64,000 bases of DNA from Maylandia zebra. Its lineage: Eukaryota > Chordata > Actinopteri > Cichliformes > Cichlidae. Below, in pieces: positions 22,726 through 32,784 of the stretch. Under the pieces are notes generated by a model, which saw only the letters and a list, made by a program, of their open reading frames with translations, made no database searches and was not told the origin of the DNA. The first letter of the stretch is position 1, and every line of letters starts with the position of its first letter. The stretch is from contig NC_135170.1 of the NCBI RefSeq assembly GCF_041146795.1, positions 31,545,533 to 31,609,532 of the forward strand, written 5' to 3'. The translations under genes and the position numbers were made by a program.

Positions 22726-23085
22726 CGAGTCTAATATTATTGGAGATGTGCCTGTTTGTCATAAATACAGACTGTCTCATCTACAATATCATCCAAAATA
22801 TATTTAATTCTTCTAGCTAGCAATAGAGCTAAAATTTTATAATCATTATATAGGAGGCTTATTGGTCTGCAGTTGTCTATAAAAAGTAGGTCCTTCTTAG
22901 GTTTGGGAATTAAAGTAATAAGTCCTTGAGTAAGGCCAGAGTGCCCCTTTCAATACTTTCATTATAAACCTGCAACAAAAAGGATGCAAGATGAAAAGAA
23001 AATAATTTATAGAATTCAGCCACCAGCCCATCTGTGCCTGGAGATTTGTTGTTTTTAAGAAATTCAATAGATATCAATATATAGA
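22726..23085 (-). mobile_element. Tx1/L1-like LINE reverse-transcriptase fragment, second copy
   Basis: Minus-strand frame gives NNKSPGTDGLVAEFYKLF, VYNESIERGTLALLK, then LIPKPKKDLLFIDNWRPI and FMTNRHISNNIRLV, in the order expected for the fingers region of an L1-type reverse transcriptase. It shares about 200 bp with 19215-19415 but extends further toward the 5' side of the LINE, while the other copy extends further 3'. Confidence 0.75.
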
Positions 23086-23098
23086 AACGCTTTGAAGC

Positions 23099-23356
23099 GT
23101 GATGTCACGGGGGTGGGCGTGGAAAGGATTTTGGCCCGATTCGCCATTTTGGGGGTCTAAACAAAGCGCAAGCGAAAAGGGAGCGAAGGCACACACAACA
23201 GCCACCGTTCATATTTGCTGTGTGGTCGGCTGCAATGTTCGATCGCACGACCGGCAAGAGAATAAGCTTGAAAAGGGTTTCTCTTTTCATTCTTTCCCAA
23301 CCTGGAAGCAACATGAGGCAGCTCGTGTATTGATGTTAGCAAACGAAGCCGTCTAG
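23099..23356 (+). pseudogene. THAP-type zinc-finger exon, probably transposon-derived
   Basis: The frame holds HICCVVGCNVRSHD, then GFSFHSFPTWKQHEA, the start of a C2CH THAP domain (Cys pair, then FHxFP and a Trp). It stops at 23354-23356, before the later Cys-His pair, unless spliced. Upstream is a GC-rich, promoter-like stretch with the palindrome ACGCTTTGAAGCGT. THAP exons are common in P-element- and Kolobok-type transposons as well as host genes; which applies here is not decided. Confidence 0.5.
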
Positions 23357-23771
23357 CCTGGATAGCAGCTGTGAGGGAAGAGAACTGTGAGATATCCAGT
23401 TCTCTTCCCTCTCCAAATATCTGTTGGTGCTCCAGACATTTTCATTCCGGTAAGTTCTAAATATGTTCACTCTTTATAAAAGCCTATTAGTTTTATTTTT
23501 TCGATGCACTCTGAGCTCATAGCAAATTAGAACAAACATCCTACTGAGTGATTTTGCAGAACTACCTTCTATTTATAGAGTTGCTAATTATTTGGCATTA
23601 TTGCAGCAAACCAGTCTATGAAATGGATGAAACATCATGACTGGGTTCCAGCGCTACACAAGGGACCTGCTTCAAACAAACCACCATGCCAATCAGATTA
23701 CTTCTTCCATGTGAGGGTGAAGAGCTGACCCTTCTGGATAAGATGGTGAAGGTTTGCTGCCGTTTGTTGAA

Positions 23772-24567
23772 CAGTGTGATAATAAAACCAGGGAAAAATG
23801 AAACCTGCTCCTGTTAAATATTCTTAAGTCTTTTTCTGTATAAATAGCGGTATATTTTCTTTTTTTCCCCAAAAGATACAGTAAATAAAGTAGTGTTAGT
23901 AGTGGGTGATATCATGTAAACACTGTCATGATTTTATGTAAACATTTTGTCATTTGTAAACTATAAATGACATGGATTCTACACTGTAACAGATGTGATG
24001 TTCTATAAAGTGGTTTTAATAAAAAAAAAAAAAAAGAGGCAAAAATTAGTTTGTTTCTTTATTCAATTTTTAAACAGCGGGACTCAGTCAGTACATATTC
24101 AGTAAATGCAAATTATTTACACGGCAGTGCACTACGGGCATAAATCTAGACCCCTAGATAACACATTATGGCATTATTAGCAGTGACAACTCCTCCACAG
24201 TAGCAGGTGGGATTTTTCTTTTTTGAGGACGGCTCCTTTTACCTTTCAATACGGATGGTCTGTTTATGTTTTGATCAAGAGCCTTTTTTTGGGCAGCTGA
24301 AGAGGAGAAGTCCATCTTATGGCCAACCACTGACTGTATCCTGGTCATATTACCCAGCAAAACCCAGTATGCAGGTTCATCTGTAACAGTCCTTGTGCCA
24401 CAGATCAACACTGTTGCTTCTACATTAAACAGAAGAGCAGGGACATGGGTGCAAGTCTCCGCGACTCCGGCCTTACAGGTGCAGTGGGCGGCTTCAACTT
24501 TCCCTGTGATGCTCACAATGACCCATGGCTGCAATGCTGGTTCATGAAGTCTTTGAGAGTGCAGGAC
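23772..24567 (-). pseudogene. Last exon of a SWIM zinc-finger protein gene or element, copy B
   Basis: A minus-strand exon starts after an AG acceptor at 24567 (VLHSQRLHEPALQPWVIVS) and holds a SWIM motif AHCTCKAGVAETCTHV (CxC...CxH). It ends KRKIPPATVEELSLLIMP with TAA at 24166-24168. The 3' UTR extends to about 23772 and is nearly identical to copy A at 19416-19865. Such SWIM exons are known to me from fish multi-copy proteins with THAP and YqaJ-like domains. Upstream exons are not in view. Confidence 0.5.
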
Positions 24568-25029
24568 CTGAAACACACACAGACAAAGTTAATTTAAAGA
24601 CAAGAACTATGAGCCATGGCTGACATAAATGTGTTTTATCTACTTTATCATAAATGTGACAAAGTATTTAGAAAGTTAGCACATACATATAATTTTTCAT
24701 TTCTTTATGTGCCCATCTATAGAACGCTGCATGTTATAGTGTAAATCTGCCTGTTCTCTGTCAGAAACCTGCCTGCAGAAAATGAACCTAAAGTATGTAA
24801 TGTGTAATGTCATCACTTTAGAGATGGAGAAAGCATAAAGTGACAATTATGAATCACTTAATATGATAAGGAGATTCTGCAGGTCATTAATCAATGTATA
24901 AAATTAAAATAATATGTATTTTTAGTGACACAAGATACAAATATGGAAGCAAGATGTATAATTAGAATTATTTATAATCCAATCGTTCAGTCTGACGTCA
25001 CTAGCCGTGTCTGGGCCTAAACTCTGCTG

Positions 25030-25497
25030 CAGGTCCATATATCAAACGATCACAAAAACTGTCTAAAGTCTTTCATCTTTAATAAAATGATCAGCGTTCT
25101 GCTCTACCAGGTGTAACAATTGAGTTTAACATCCAGGCATCCATGAAAACGGAATTTATGACATTTAACGGAGTTGGAAGTTAGCAGGGAGTTAGCTCGC
25201 TAGCTTCTATCTAAATACAATATAGCATGTCCTGACTGCGGGGTTTTGGAAACAAATTAAAACGTACAGCTCTGTTATCACTTCCAACATAAATGAAGAC
25301 AGAAAACTAAACAGCAGTGATGTTTGTAGGGCTACTGAAGTTGGGCTAGCTGGTATATAATGATGTGCTACGTGACCGCTAGCGACACAGCTATGTTAGC
25401 ATAATATAAACAAGCTAACTTTTTTCCCACTCGATATAAGTTAACGTGAGTGTTCTCGGTGGTCAGGAACAAAGGTAATCGCATAGCAGGATGCTGA
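25030..25497. repeat. Inverted partial copy of the neighbouring hAT element
   Basis: This stretch is homologous in inverted orientation to about 26607-27100, inside the hAT element at 26014-27411 (shared: TATATAATGATGTGCTACGT, CACAGCTATGTTAGCAT, CATTTAACGGAGTT). The two form arms of a large imperfect hairpin with a spacer near 1.1 kb. It lacks recognisable ends, so it is a truncated relic. The flanks 24600-25030 and 25500-26005 hold no gene I can support. Confidence 0.75.
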
Positions 25498-26013
25498 TTG
25501 GCCAATGTCATGTCAGTCACAAATTTAACTATCCAATTGCAGAACTGCAGGTCCTTGAAGGGTAATACAGTTTGAATGAAGCTGGAGGATCTCTATGTAA
25601 ATATCCGACAGAAGCTAGGTCCCCTAACTTTCAGTAGCTGTTGAAAAGATAAAGTCGTGGTATATCAGTGTTTAGAAATACCATTATTACTTTAGGATTA
25701 GTTTAACACAAAGTCAGGGCTGACCCGGGACCATTGCTGTGAGCCACAGTGCGCAGCATAAAGGTCCTTTCACATAGGACGCAGGATGTGCTGCTAATGC
25801 TAACTGCTAACTAAAAGCCAAGGATCCAGAATTTGTTGCGCTGGCTGCTGAGCTCTGTGGGTTTTTGCAGCAGCTCTACCTGTACTAGATGCACCAGCTC
25901 CTTGTCGTTTCTATCTCTAACTTTGTCCTCTACAAGAGTTTCTGGGGTTTTTTGCTGGTTCTTCAAATATTCAATAAAAACATGTTAATTCATAACGGAG
26001 AAAGCGTTGTAAC

Positions 26014-27411
26014 TAGAGCAGGGTGATATGGCCAAAAATATTTATCACGATATATATTTGAAAATTTGCGATAACGATATAACCGACGATATAATTGATG
26101 CGAGACAAAATACAACTCCACAACATTACTAGCGCAAAAAGACAACCTTCCATTTATTTTCACTTAAACAAGAAGCTGGTTTTTATGTACATTAAAGCTT
26201 TATAAAAATGTAACAGTGCAAATGCAAATTCCTTGCTGAAAGTTTAACCAAAAGGCATTTCCAGTAGAAATGGGCTGACATATCCTGAGCATAACCACGT
26301 ATAATATGGTTATATGGTTAAAAAGAGGTGCTTTGCAACATTAAACTGCAGTGTGCAGTACGCATTTTTCGGACCATAAGGTGCACGGGATTATAAGGCA
26401 CATTAAGCGAAACAAAGCAGTCAGATAAATCAAACTTTATTAAATTCATTCTTCTTGCTTCCTCCACTTCTGTACCCTTGATTCATTAATGTTGAATTCT
26501 CTGCAGCTGCTCTATTCCCATGTTGTTGCAGTATATTAATGACTAACCTCGTATTGTGGATGGATTATCTCAGTTGTTCTCCTGACTGAAGTTTGGTCCG
26601 TTTACAGCATCCTGCCATGCGATTGCATTTGTCTCTATCTATCAGGAACCTTCACGTTAACTTTTATAAGTGGAAAAGTGTTAGTGTTCGTCCTCCAGCT
26701 TCACTGTTTATGTTATGCTAACATAGCTGTGTCGCTAGCGATCACGTAGCACATCATTATATACCAGCTAGCCCAACTTCAATAACCCTACAAACGTCAC
26801 TGCTGTTTAGTTTCCTGTCTTCATTTATGTTGGAAGTGATAGCAGAGCTGTACGTTTGATTTTTTCAGAAATCTCTCAGTCAGAACATGCAATATCATGC
26901 TTAGGTAACTAGCGAAACTAGCGAGCTAACTTCCGCTAGCTTCCTGCTAACTTCTAACTCCGTTAAATGTAATAACTTTTGTTTTCATGGATGCCTGGAA
27001 GTTAAACTTTATAGTTACACCTGGTAAAGCAGCAATGCTGATCGTTTTATTAAAGATAAAAGAATTTAGACAGTTTTTAACTCTAAGTGATGCTGCAGTG
27101 TTGTTTGTCCTGTATATTAGTCCGACAAATATGACAATAACAACAGCCGCTTGCATGTTCTGCAAAAAAATGTGCTTTGTTGTGTATCTGACGGACAAAC
27201 ACCAAACCAGTTCCACATCACGGAAGTTGCACCATTTTTACAAACCAATTCTGGTTCATCTGTTTCACTCAACAATCGGCCATGTGCGTATGAAAACAAA
27301 GGCACTGCGCATGCTCGTTTTACTCCCATTCTATCGCGATATTTCATTTTCCTATCGTTGCCTAACATTATACCGGTATTACCGTGAACGGTATAATATG
27401 GCCCAGCCCTA
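26014..27411. mobile_element. Non-autonomous hAT transposon (1398 bp) with 8-bp target duplication
   Basis: The left end is TAGAGCAGGGTGATATGGCC; the right end, reversed, is TAGGGCTGGGCCATATTATA. It is flanked by perfect GTTGTAAC at 26006-26013 and 27412-27419. An 8-bp duplication and CAGGGCTGGGC-type ends are hallmarks of hAT. There is no transposase frame. Inside is a motif (GGACCATAAGGTGCAC, GGGATTATAAGGCACATTAA) common in other vertebrate hAT relatives. Confidence 0.88.
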
Positions 27412-27598
27412 GTTGTAACTATCCCCACTAGTGAAGACTGTCATTTCCACAATACTGCCCCCCTAGGTCCGCAGCGCTGTTAAAAAGGCTGTGGAGGTCC
27501 CTGTATTAAGCACGTAAACCTGTGACACAAAAATCACCAAACTGAGACCACCACAGACTGTTTTCCTTCGTGGTGATGAAGGAAAATGCTGGGCTGGC

Positions 27599-28130
27599 TG
27601 TGGCGTGGGTGTGGTCCTTGGCCAGCTGCAGAGGAGGCGTGACGCAGTGAGCTCCCGGGGCGGCGCAGGGGCGGGGTGAACAGGTGTGCTGGGATCTGAC
27701 AGTGATTGTGTCTCTTTATGTGTTGGCAGTGACAGACGGAGAAGGAACGTGACAGCAGAGAAAGAGAGCGCGGAGTATATGTGTCCACTACAACCCGAGC
27801 TTAATAAAAAGTTCTGCACTGTCAAAAGTCGCTCCGGCTGGTATTTCTTGGGTCCACCGTTACACTGGTGCCGAAACCCAAGAAATACCAGCCGGAGCGA
27901 CTTTTGACAGTGCAGAACTTTTTATTAAGCTCGGGTTGTAGTGGACACATATACTCCGCGCTCTCTTTCTCTGCTGTCACGTTCCTTCTCCGTCTGTCAC
28001 TGCCAACACATAAAGAGACACAATCACTGTCAGATCCCAGCACACCTGTTCACCCCGCCCCTGCGCCGCCCCGGGAGCTCACTGCGTCACGCCTCCTCTG
28101 CAGCTGGCCAAGGACCACACCCACGCCACA
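27599..28130. mobile_element. Palindromic LTR insertion: LTR plus primer-binding site joined to inverted LTR
   Basis: Left part is an LTR starting TGTGGCG (27599) and ending GTTACA (27864), with AATAAA at 27803-27808, followed by the primer-binding site TGGTGCCGAAACCC (27866-27879). From 27876 on the sequence is the exact inverse of 27599-27853, reaching the complement of the LTR start at 28130. Arms are 255 bp with no indel; the loop is 22 bp. The whole is flanked by the 5-bp duplication CTGGC (27594-27598 and 28131-28135). The LTR element family (Gypsy or BEL/Pao) is not decided. Confidence 0.9.
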
Positions 28131-28135
28131 CTGGC

Positions 28136-30200
28136 ATCTATGGCGTTATTTTTGTGCCACTATTCTGAGCGCACGTAAAGAAAAGTGAGCGCACATAGAA
28201 AATTTTTGCAGGTGCAAGTATTGCATTTTGAGGAGAAATTTATTTTGAGCGAAGAAAAGCTAAATTTGAGTGAACAGAATTCATTGCTGCGTGCAAAAAT
28301 GTATTTCAGTGTTTGCTATTATCCATACACATACACAATAGCAGCCCCTCTCGCTCAGTTTTTGCACTTGCTCGCAATGTGTTGCTTGCATAAGTGCTCT
28401 AACGTTTTCGGAGATAGATAGGCATCTAAAAGGGCATTTATTCCCTTCAAGGACCTGAAGCTCCATAAAGCACCCCTCCAATAGTCCTGATTTTGAACTG
28501 TTGTAGTCCTGTTTTAATTCCAGATCAGTTCTGGGTCTGGTTGAATTAGGGCTTAGTCCGCATGTCTTGATACAGCCCCGACTTTGTTCTGCCTTGCTGC
28601 TTTATTAAAAAACTAGTTTAAGGTGTCCTATATATGTGATATATATTCTTCTCCATATGAAGTCATTCTTTTTTGAACAAAACTCAAAACAGAGCCAATC
28701 TTTCAGTCATTTCTAAGCACCCCCCGGCTGGGGCGCCAAAGTAATACCGTAAAATAACAGAAAATAACTTTCTCATAAAAATACAGTTATTTTCAGTGAT
28801 GAAAATAGAGTTTGTTGCACTAATTTTACATGGGATTTTGCCTTTTCCGAGTGCTTTTAGACATTAAATTAGGAACATTTTAATGTGATTAAACAATGAA
28901 ATTACCTATAAGCAAGGTCAATGAATGTGGCAATATGAATAATAATGCTTAAATTTGCAGAAATATACAGTTAACAGTTGGGTTAAATAACATTATTTGA
29001 TGTAAAAAGTTGTATATTCAATTATATTTGAATATATCTACATTATACAGCACAAAATAATTTGATTTATCTTTTAAAATGTGTCAAAAAACTAGAGAAT
29101 GGCTTCATAATTATAACTTCATAACTTTCAGTTTGAATTAAGTGTGCTCCCTGTAAGATTGTGGGTTTTATCTGTCACAAAACACCCAAAGAACCCTTAT
29201 TAAACAAAACCCCTGATTATAATTACATCAAGATTATGTTAATTCTTGATTATGTTGTGTCTGAGCAGTTTGTAGATGTTTATTTTACTTATAAGACAAG
29301 AGACATTGCTTCAATCATTAACATGGATTTTATTGACAAAAAGATAACCCTTCCTGGAACAATCCAAGAACAACTAACACTTATGTATAAACAAAGGCAA
29401 GTAGAAAAAAGAATGTAATGCAAACGCACATTTGAGCACATAAGAAGGGGACGATGCCACCTCGAACGTTCATCTGCCTCCCCACATCTGGAGCAACGAA
29501 AAGGGATATATTTGAGGCACAAAACCTGCAGGTTTAGAAGTAGCTCTAGCTTTCTGAAAGTCTCACATTCAGGGCTGCTGCTGGCAATTTGGGTTCCCTT
29601 GGAGAAATTTGCAAAGTAACCATATGCAAAGAACAACTCGAGTAAAACAAAAGCCTCATTGTTATGTTGATTATACTTAACTGATAAGTATTGATATGTT
29701 GTAAGTTGTCACTTTAACACAAACTTTTACCAAAATAACTGAACGAATGGGACTGTGTTTCGACGACTGTAAATTAAAGGAGTATTTTTTTTAAACTAGT
29801 CTTTTTAGGTACAAAAGCCTGCATGCAAATATAAATTACGCTTGCCATATTATCTGAGGATCTGATGTTTTTATGTTTTATATTATATATTTTATGCTTA
29901 TATATCTATTTGTTTATTTGATTTACTTTTTTATCGTTTAGAAATAAGAGCGTTTTATTGAATCCGTTAAGATTGACGGTAAACGAGAAATATCGTTAAG
30001 ATTAACATGTGGTGTATGACAACTCAGGTTTTAAGTGTAACTGTAGTTGCGCGCTGTGTCCGCCAGGGAGCGGCAGTGTCGATAGACCTTAATGTAGACA
30101 TGCAAACACTTCCGGTTTTAACAATCAAAATAAAAGTTTCATTTTGGAAATGTACAGAAACAAATCCACCACATCCGGTCGCGATACTTTAATTTTGAAA
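28136..30200. other. Gene-poor spacer
   Basis: AT-rich spacer with no supported exon. A few open frames (for instance 29161-29418) have no motif, no splice partners and AT-rich composition. The repeated GAGCGCAC near 28170-28190 may belong to an unidentified repeat. Confidence 0.5.
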
Positions 30201-30297
30201 GGTTTTTCTTGATTTTCAGGTGTACCGTCACCACAAGGGCAGTTCATGCTATTTAATCTACACGAGCACTACTTTTACCGTCACAGGTCGACTTCAG
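30200..30297 (+). promoter_or_regulatory. ccdc47: Probable first non-coding exon and promoter of ccdc47
   Basis: A strong donor (TTCAG|GTGAGC) follows 30297, about 2.5 kb before the coding exon whose acceptor is at 32775-32776. No coding frame fits here, so this would be 5' UTR. The exon's start cannot be fixed by eye. Confidence 0.4.
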
Positions 30298-32079
30298 GTG
30301 AGCTGTTTATTCACTAGTTTATGATAAGTGGGCTTATTTTAAACGTAAAGGAAGTTTTGTTTTCCTCAAATCGTAAGCGGTGTTGTTAGAGACGTGCTGT
30401 CATGCTAGTTAGCTACCGTTAGCATGCTAATGTCAGATTTGCTAGCGGTTAATGAGTGAGTGAAAGCTGGGCGGCGGGGGGGATAGGTTGGGTGATATTA
30501 ATACTGTTTATGCTTTAATTATATAGCCATTACTAGATAAGGCCGCATTTATAGTTTTAACACAAATGTCACTAAAAAGTCAAAGACTTAAATCTCTGTT
30601 TTAGCTGTTAGCGAGTGTTTAGCAGAGATTGGGTCGGTGGCTAAAAGTTACTTGAGCTAAAGAAAGCTCATAGGATTGAAGCTGCTTAAGTTACTCCCGG
30701 CTGGCATGTGTGTCTACAGACGTCTGAAGGTGTAGTTTTATAAGTTTTCTTTAATGATAAAGCGGAGATGCGACAATTAAAGGTACTTTTTTTCATTAGT
30801 CCTTTCTGGTTTCTGTCGCTATACTGGGAGCGCTTCCTCTTTGGGAATTTGTCACCTTAATATCCCACTGTGTGACGAGATTAAACTTCCTTAGAGTTTA
30901 ATCTCAAAGAAAGATGGTGGTTTTAGATTAATACTTCAGTCTTTGGGTTAAAGATCTGCTAAACGTAAGACGCATATGTAAGTTCCTGTGGTCAAGTGTT
31001 GCTGAATCCTAGTAAGTTAGTGGATCTTTTTCTGCTTATCTTGTATTTTTGTTGTTGTTGGAGCTCTGTCTTTGGCATCATTAACTTGATGAACTATACA
31101 CTCGTCAATAATTACTTTACCACACCTGTCCAAAAATATTGTTCTTTATAATATGTTGTTATATGCAGTTATTAATTTTTAATGTACAGTACAACAACCA
31201 CATAAATATTTAATGTCCGATCTCATCGATATAGTTCTCAAACACGCTGGTCATAAAGAATGACATTTCCATACCAGATTGGGGTGCCAGTGGAAACTGC
31301 GTTACTGTTGGCTGAAAACAAAGGAAGAGGAGAGAGGGAAGGAATATTAGGAGACTGCAAGAGAAGGAAAGGCAGGACTGTAGATGTGAGAGTAGGGACT
31401 TGACTGGTTCATAGATGTAGTGAAGGGGGCAGATGTCAACCCCTAAAGGGAGTAGCCAAAAGAAGTATGACCCTTGTCTCTTAGTGGGTGTGGATGGGGA
31501 TGGTCCTAGGTGGTTATAATTAGTGTTATGGTTTTATTTTCTATGCTTCAGTATGTCTGTCTTTATATCTTAACTCTAAAGTTCTCAAGTAAGTGGCCTT
31601 ATGTTCTTCTGTTGGGTGGAGTAAGAGAAAGAGAGAGTTAAACTTTAAAATTTTTAGTATCCGGTTGAGGATATGGTACACTTTGAGGTTGTAAAATTTC
31701 CCTAAAGCCACAGTTCAGTTTATTTCTCACAGAGAAAGAATTAAAAAAACAAAAACAAAATCAGGTTATCTCTTTTGTGTAAATCATTCACGGCGGGCAG
31801 AACTGTGCAAATGACTTATTTTATTTTGTTGTTGTTTGCTTGGAAACCTGCATATTTACATAGCAGTAGATATCAGGGGGAAGATTTCTTTCTTTTGCAT
31901 GTTTCCACATGAAAAACCAAATCTGTCCTGAGAACCAGCTCCATGCATAACATCAAGCTATCCTTAAGAGTAAACCAGCATTATAACTTATAAGCGTATC
32001 ACTAATAAAGCTCTGACACTGCATGTTAAAAGTATAGCACTGTAAGTGTAGTTAGTGATGTATGGAGCTTACAGTTTTT

Positions 32080-32575
32080 GGGTTTTGTGTTGATGCTAAA
32101 CAGTCTTCTGCCTGAGTGGAGGGCAGGGTGTCATAACAGTTTATAGGCTGGGTCAGTGGGTGGGTGGGATCCCTCATAATACAGACCATGAAGGGGAGGG
32201 AGCTACAAATGATCTGGGCAGCTTCCACTATGCTCTGCAGCGGCTTCTTCTCAGCAGCATACCAGGTGGTGATGGGGTGTTGAGGCCAACCTGCCTCAGC
32301 CTCTTGAGGAAATGAAGTCACTGGTAGGCGTCCCTAATGATGCTGCAGGTGCTACTGTTCCACGTCAATTCCCTGGAAATGTGTTCTCAGATGTATTTGA
32401 AGTTGTGGACTGTTTCTACAGCTCCTCCTCTGATGAAAAGGGAGATGGAGTATTGCTCCTCTTCCTGAAGTCCAAGACCAACTTCCTTATCTTCCCCACA
32501 TTGATGCAGAGGTTGTGCTTCCCACACCCATCTATTATATCTTTCACATCCTGCAGATATTCTTTTCTACATTAA
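32080..32575 (-). mobile_element. CR1/L2-like LINE 3' fragment in ccdc47 5' intron
   Basis: Minus-strand frames give LKRLRQVGLNTP and related matter from the C-terminal part of a LINE reverse transcriptase (the region around 'SVVESALTF'). Several frameshifts; dead. The remaining intron, 30298-32079, holds nothing else I can support. Confidence 0.5.
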
Positions 32576-32784
32576 CAAAGGATTTTGCGTATAAAAGTTT
32601 GGCTTTTCACCAGAACTGGTTTTATAAAATGGACAATGATTAAAGAAAAATGCACAGATTTCTGTTAAATGAAGTTACACAATACTCTTTGAGTATTTAC
32701 AAATAAGGTGACATAAGTGGCTTTAATGTTAACCCTTATTTTCCTGTTTGTCGCATCAACATTCTCTCTGATGCAGGTCCCACC

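Noticed and set aside
25030-27100. Terminal inverted repeats of one large fold-back transposon
   Set aside because: The clear element ends and 8-bp duplications are at 26014 and 27411, so the left arm is a separate inverted relic.
27686-28043. Two identical protein-coding genes on opposite strands
   Set aside because: The matching frames come from the inverted LTR copies and are non-coding.
29161-29418. Small gene of 85 codons in the spacer before ccdc47
   Set aside because: No start context, splice partners or motif; AT-rich chance frame.
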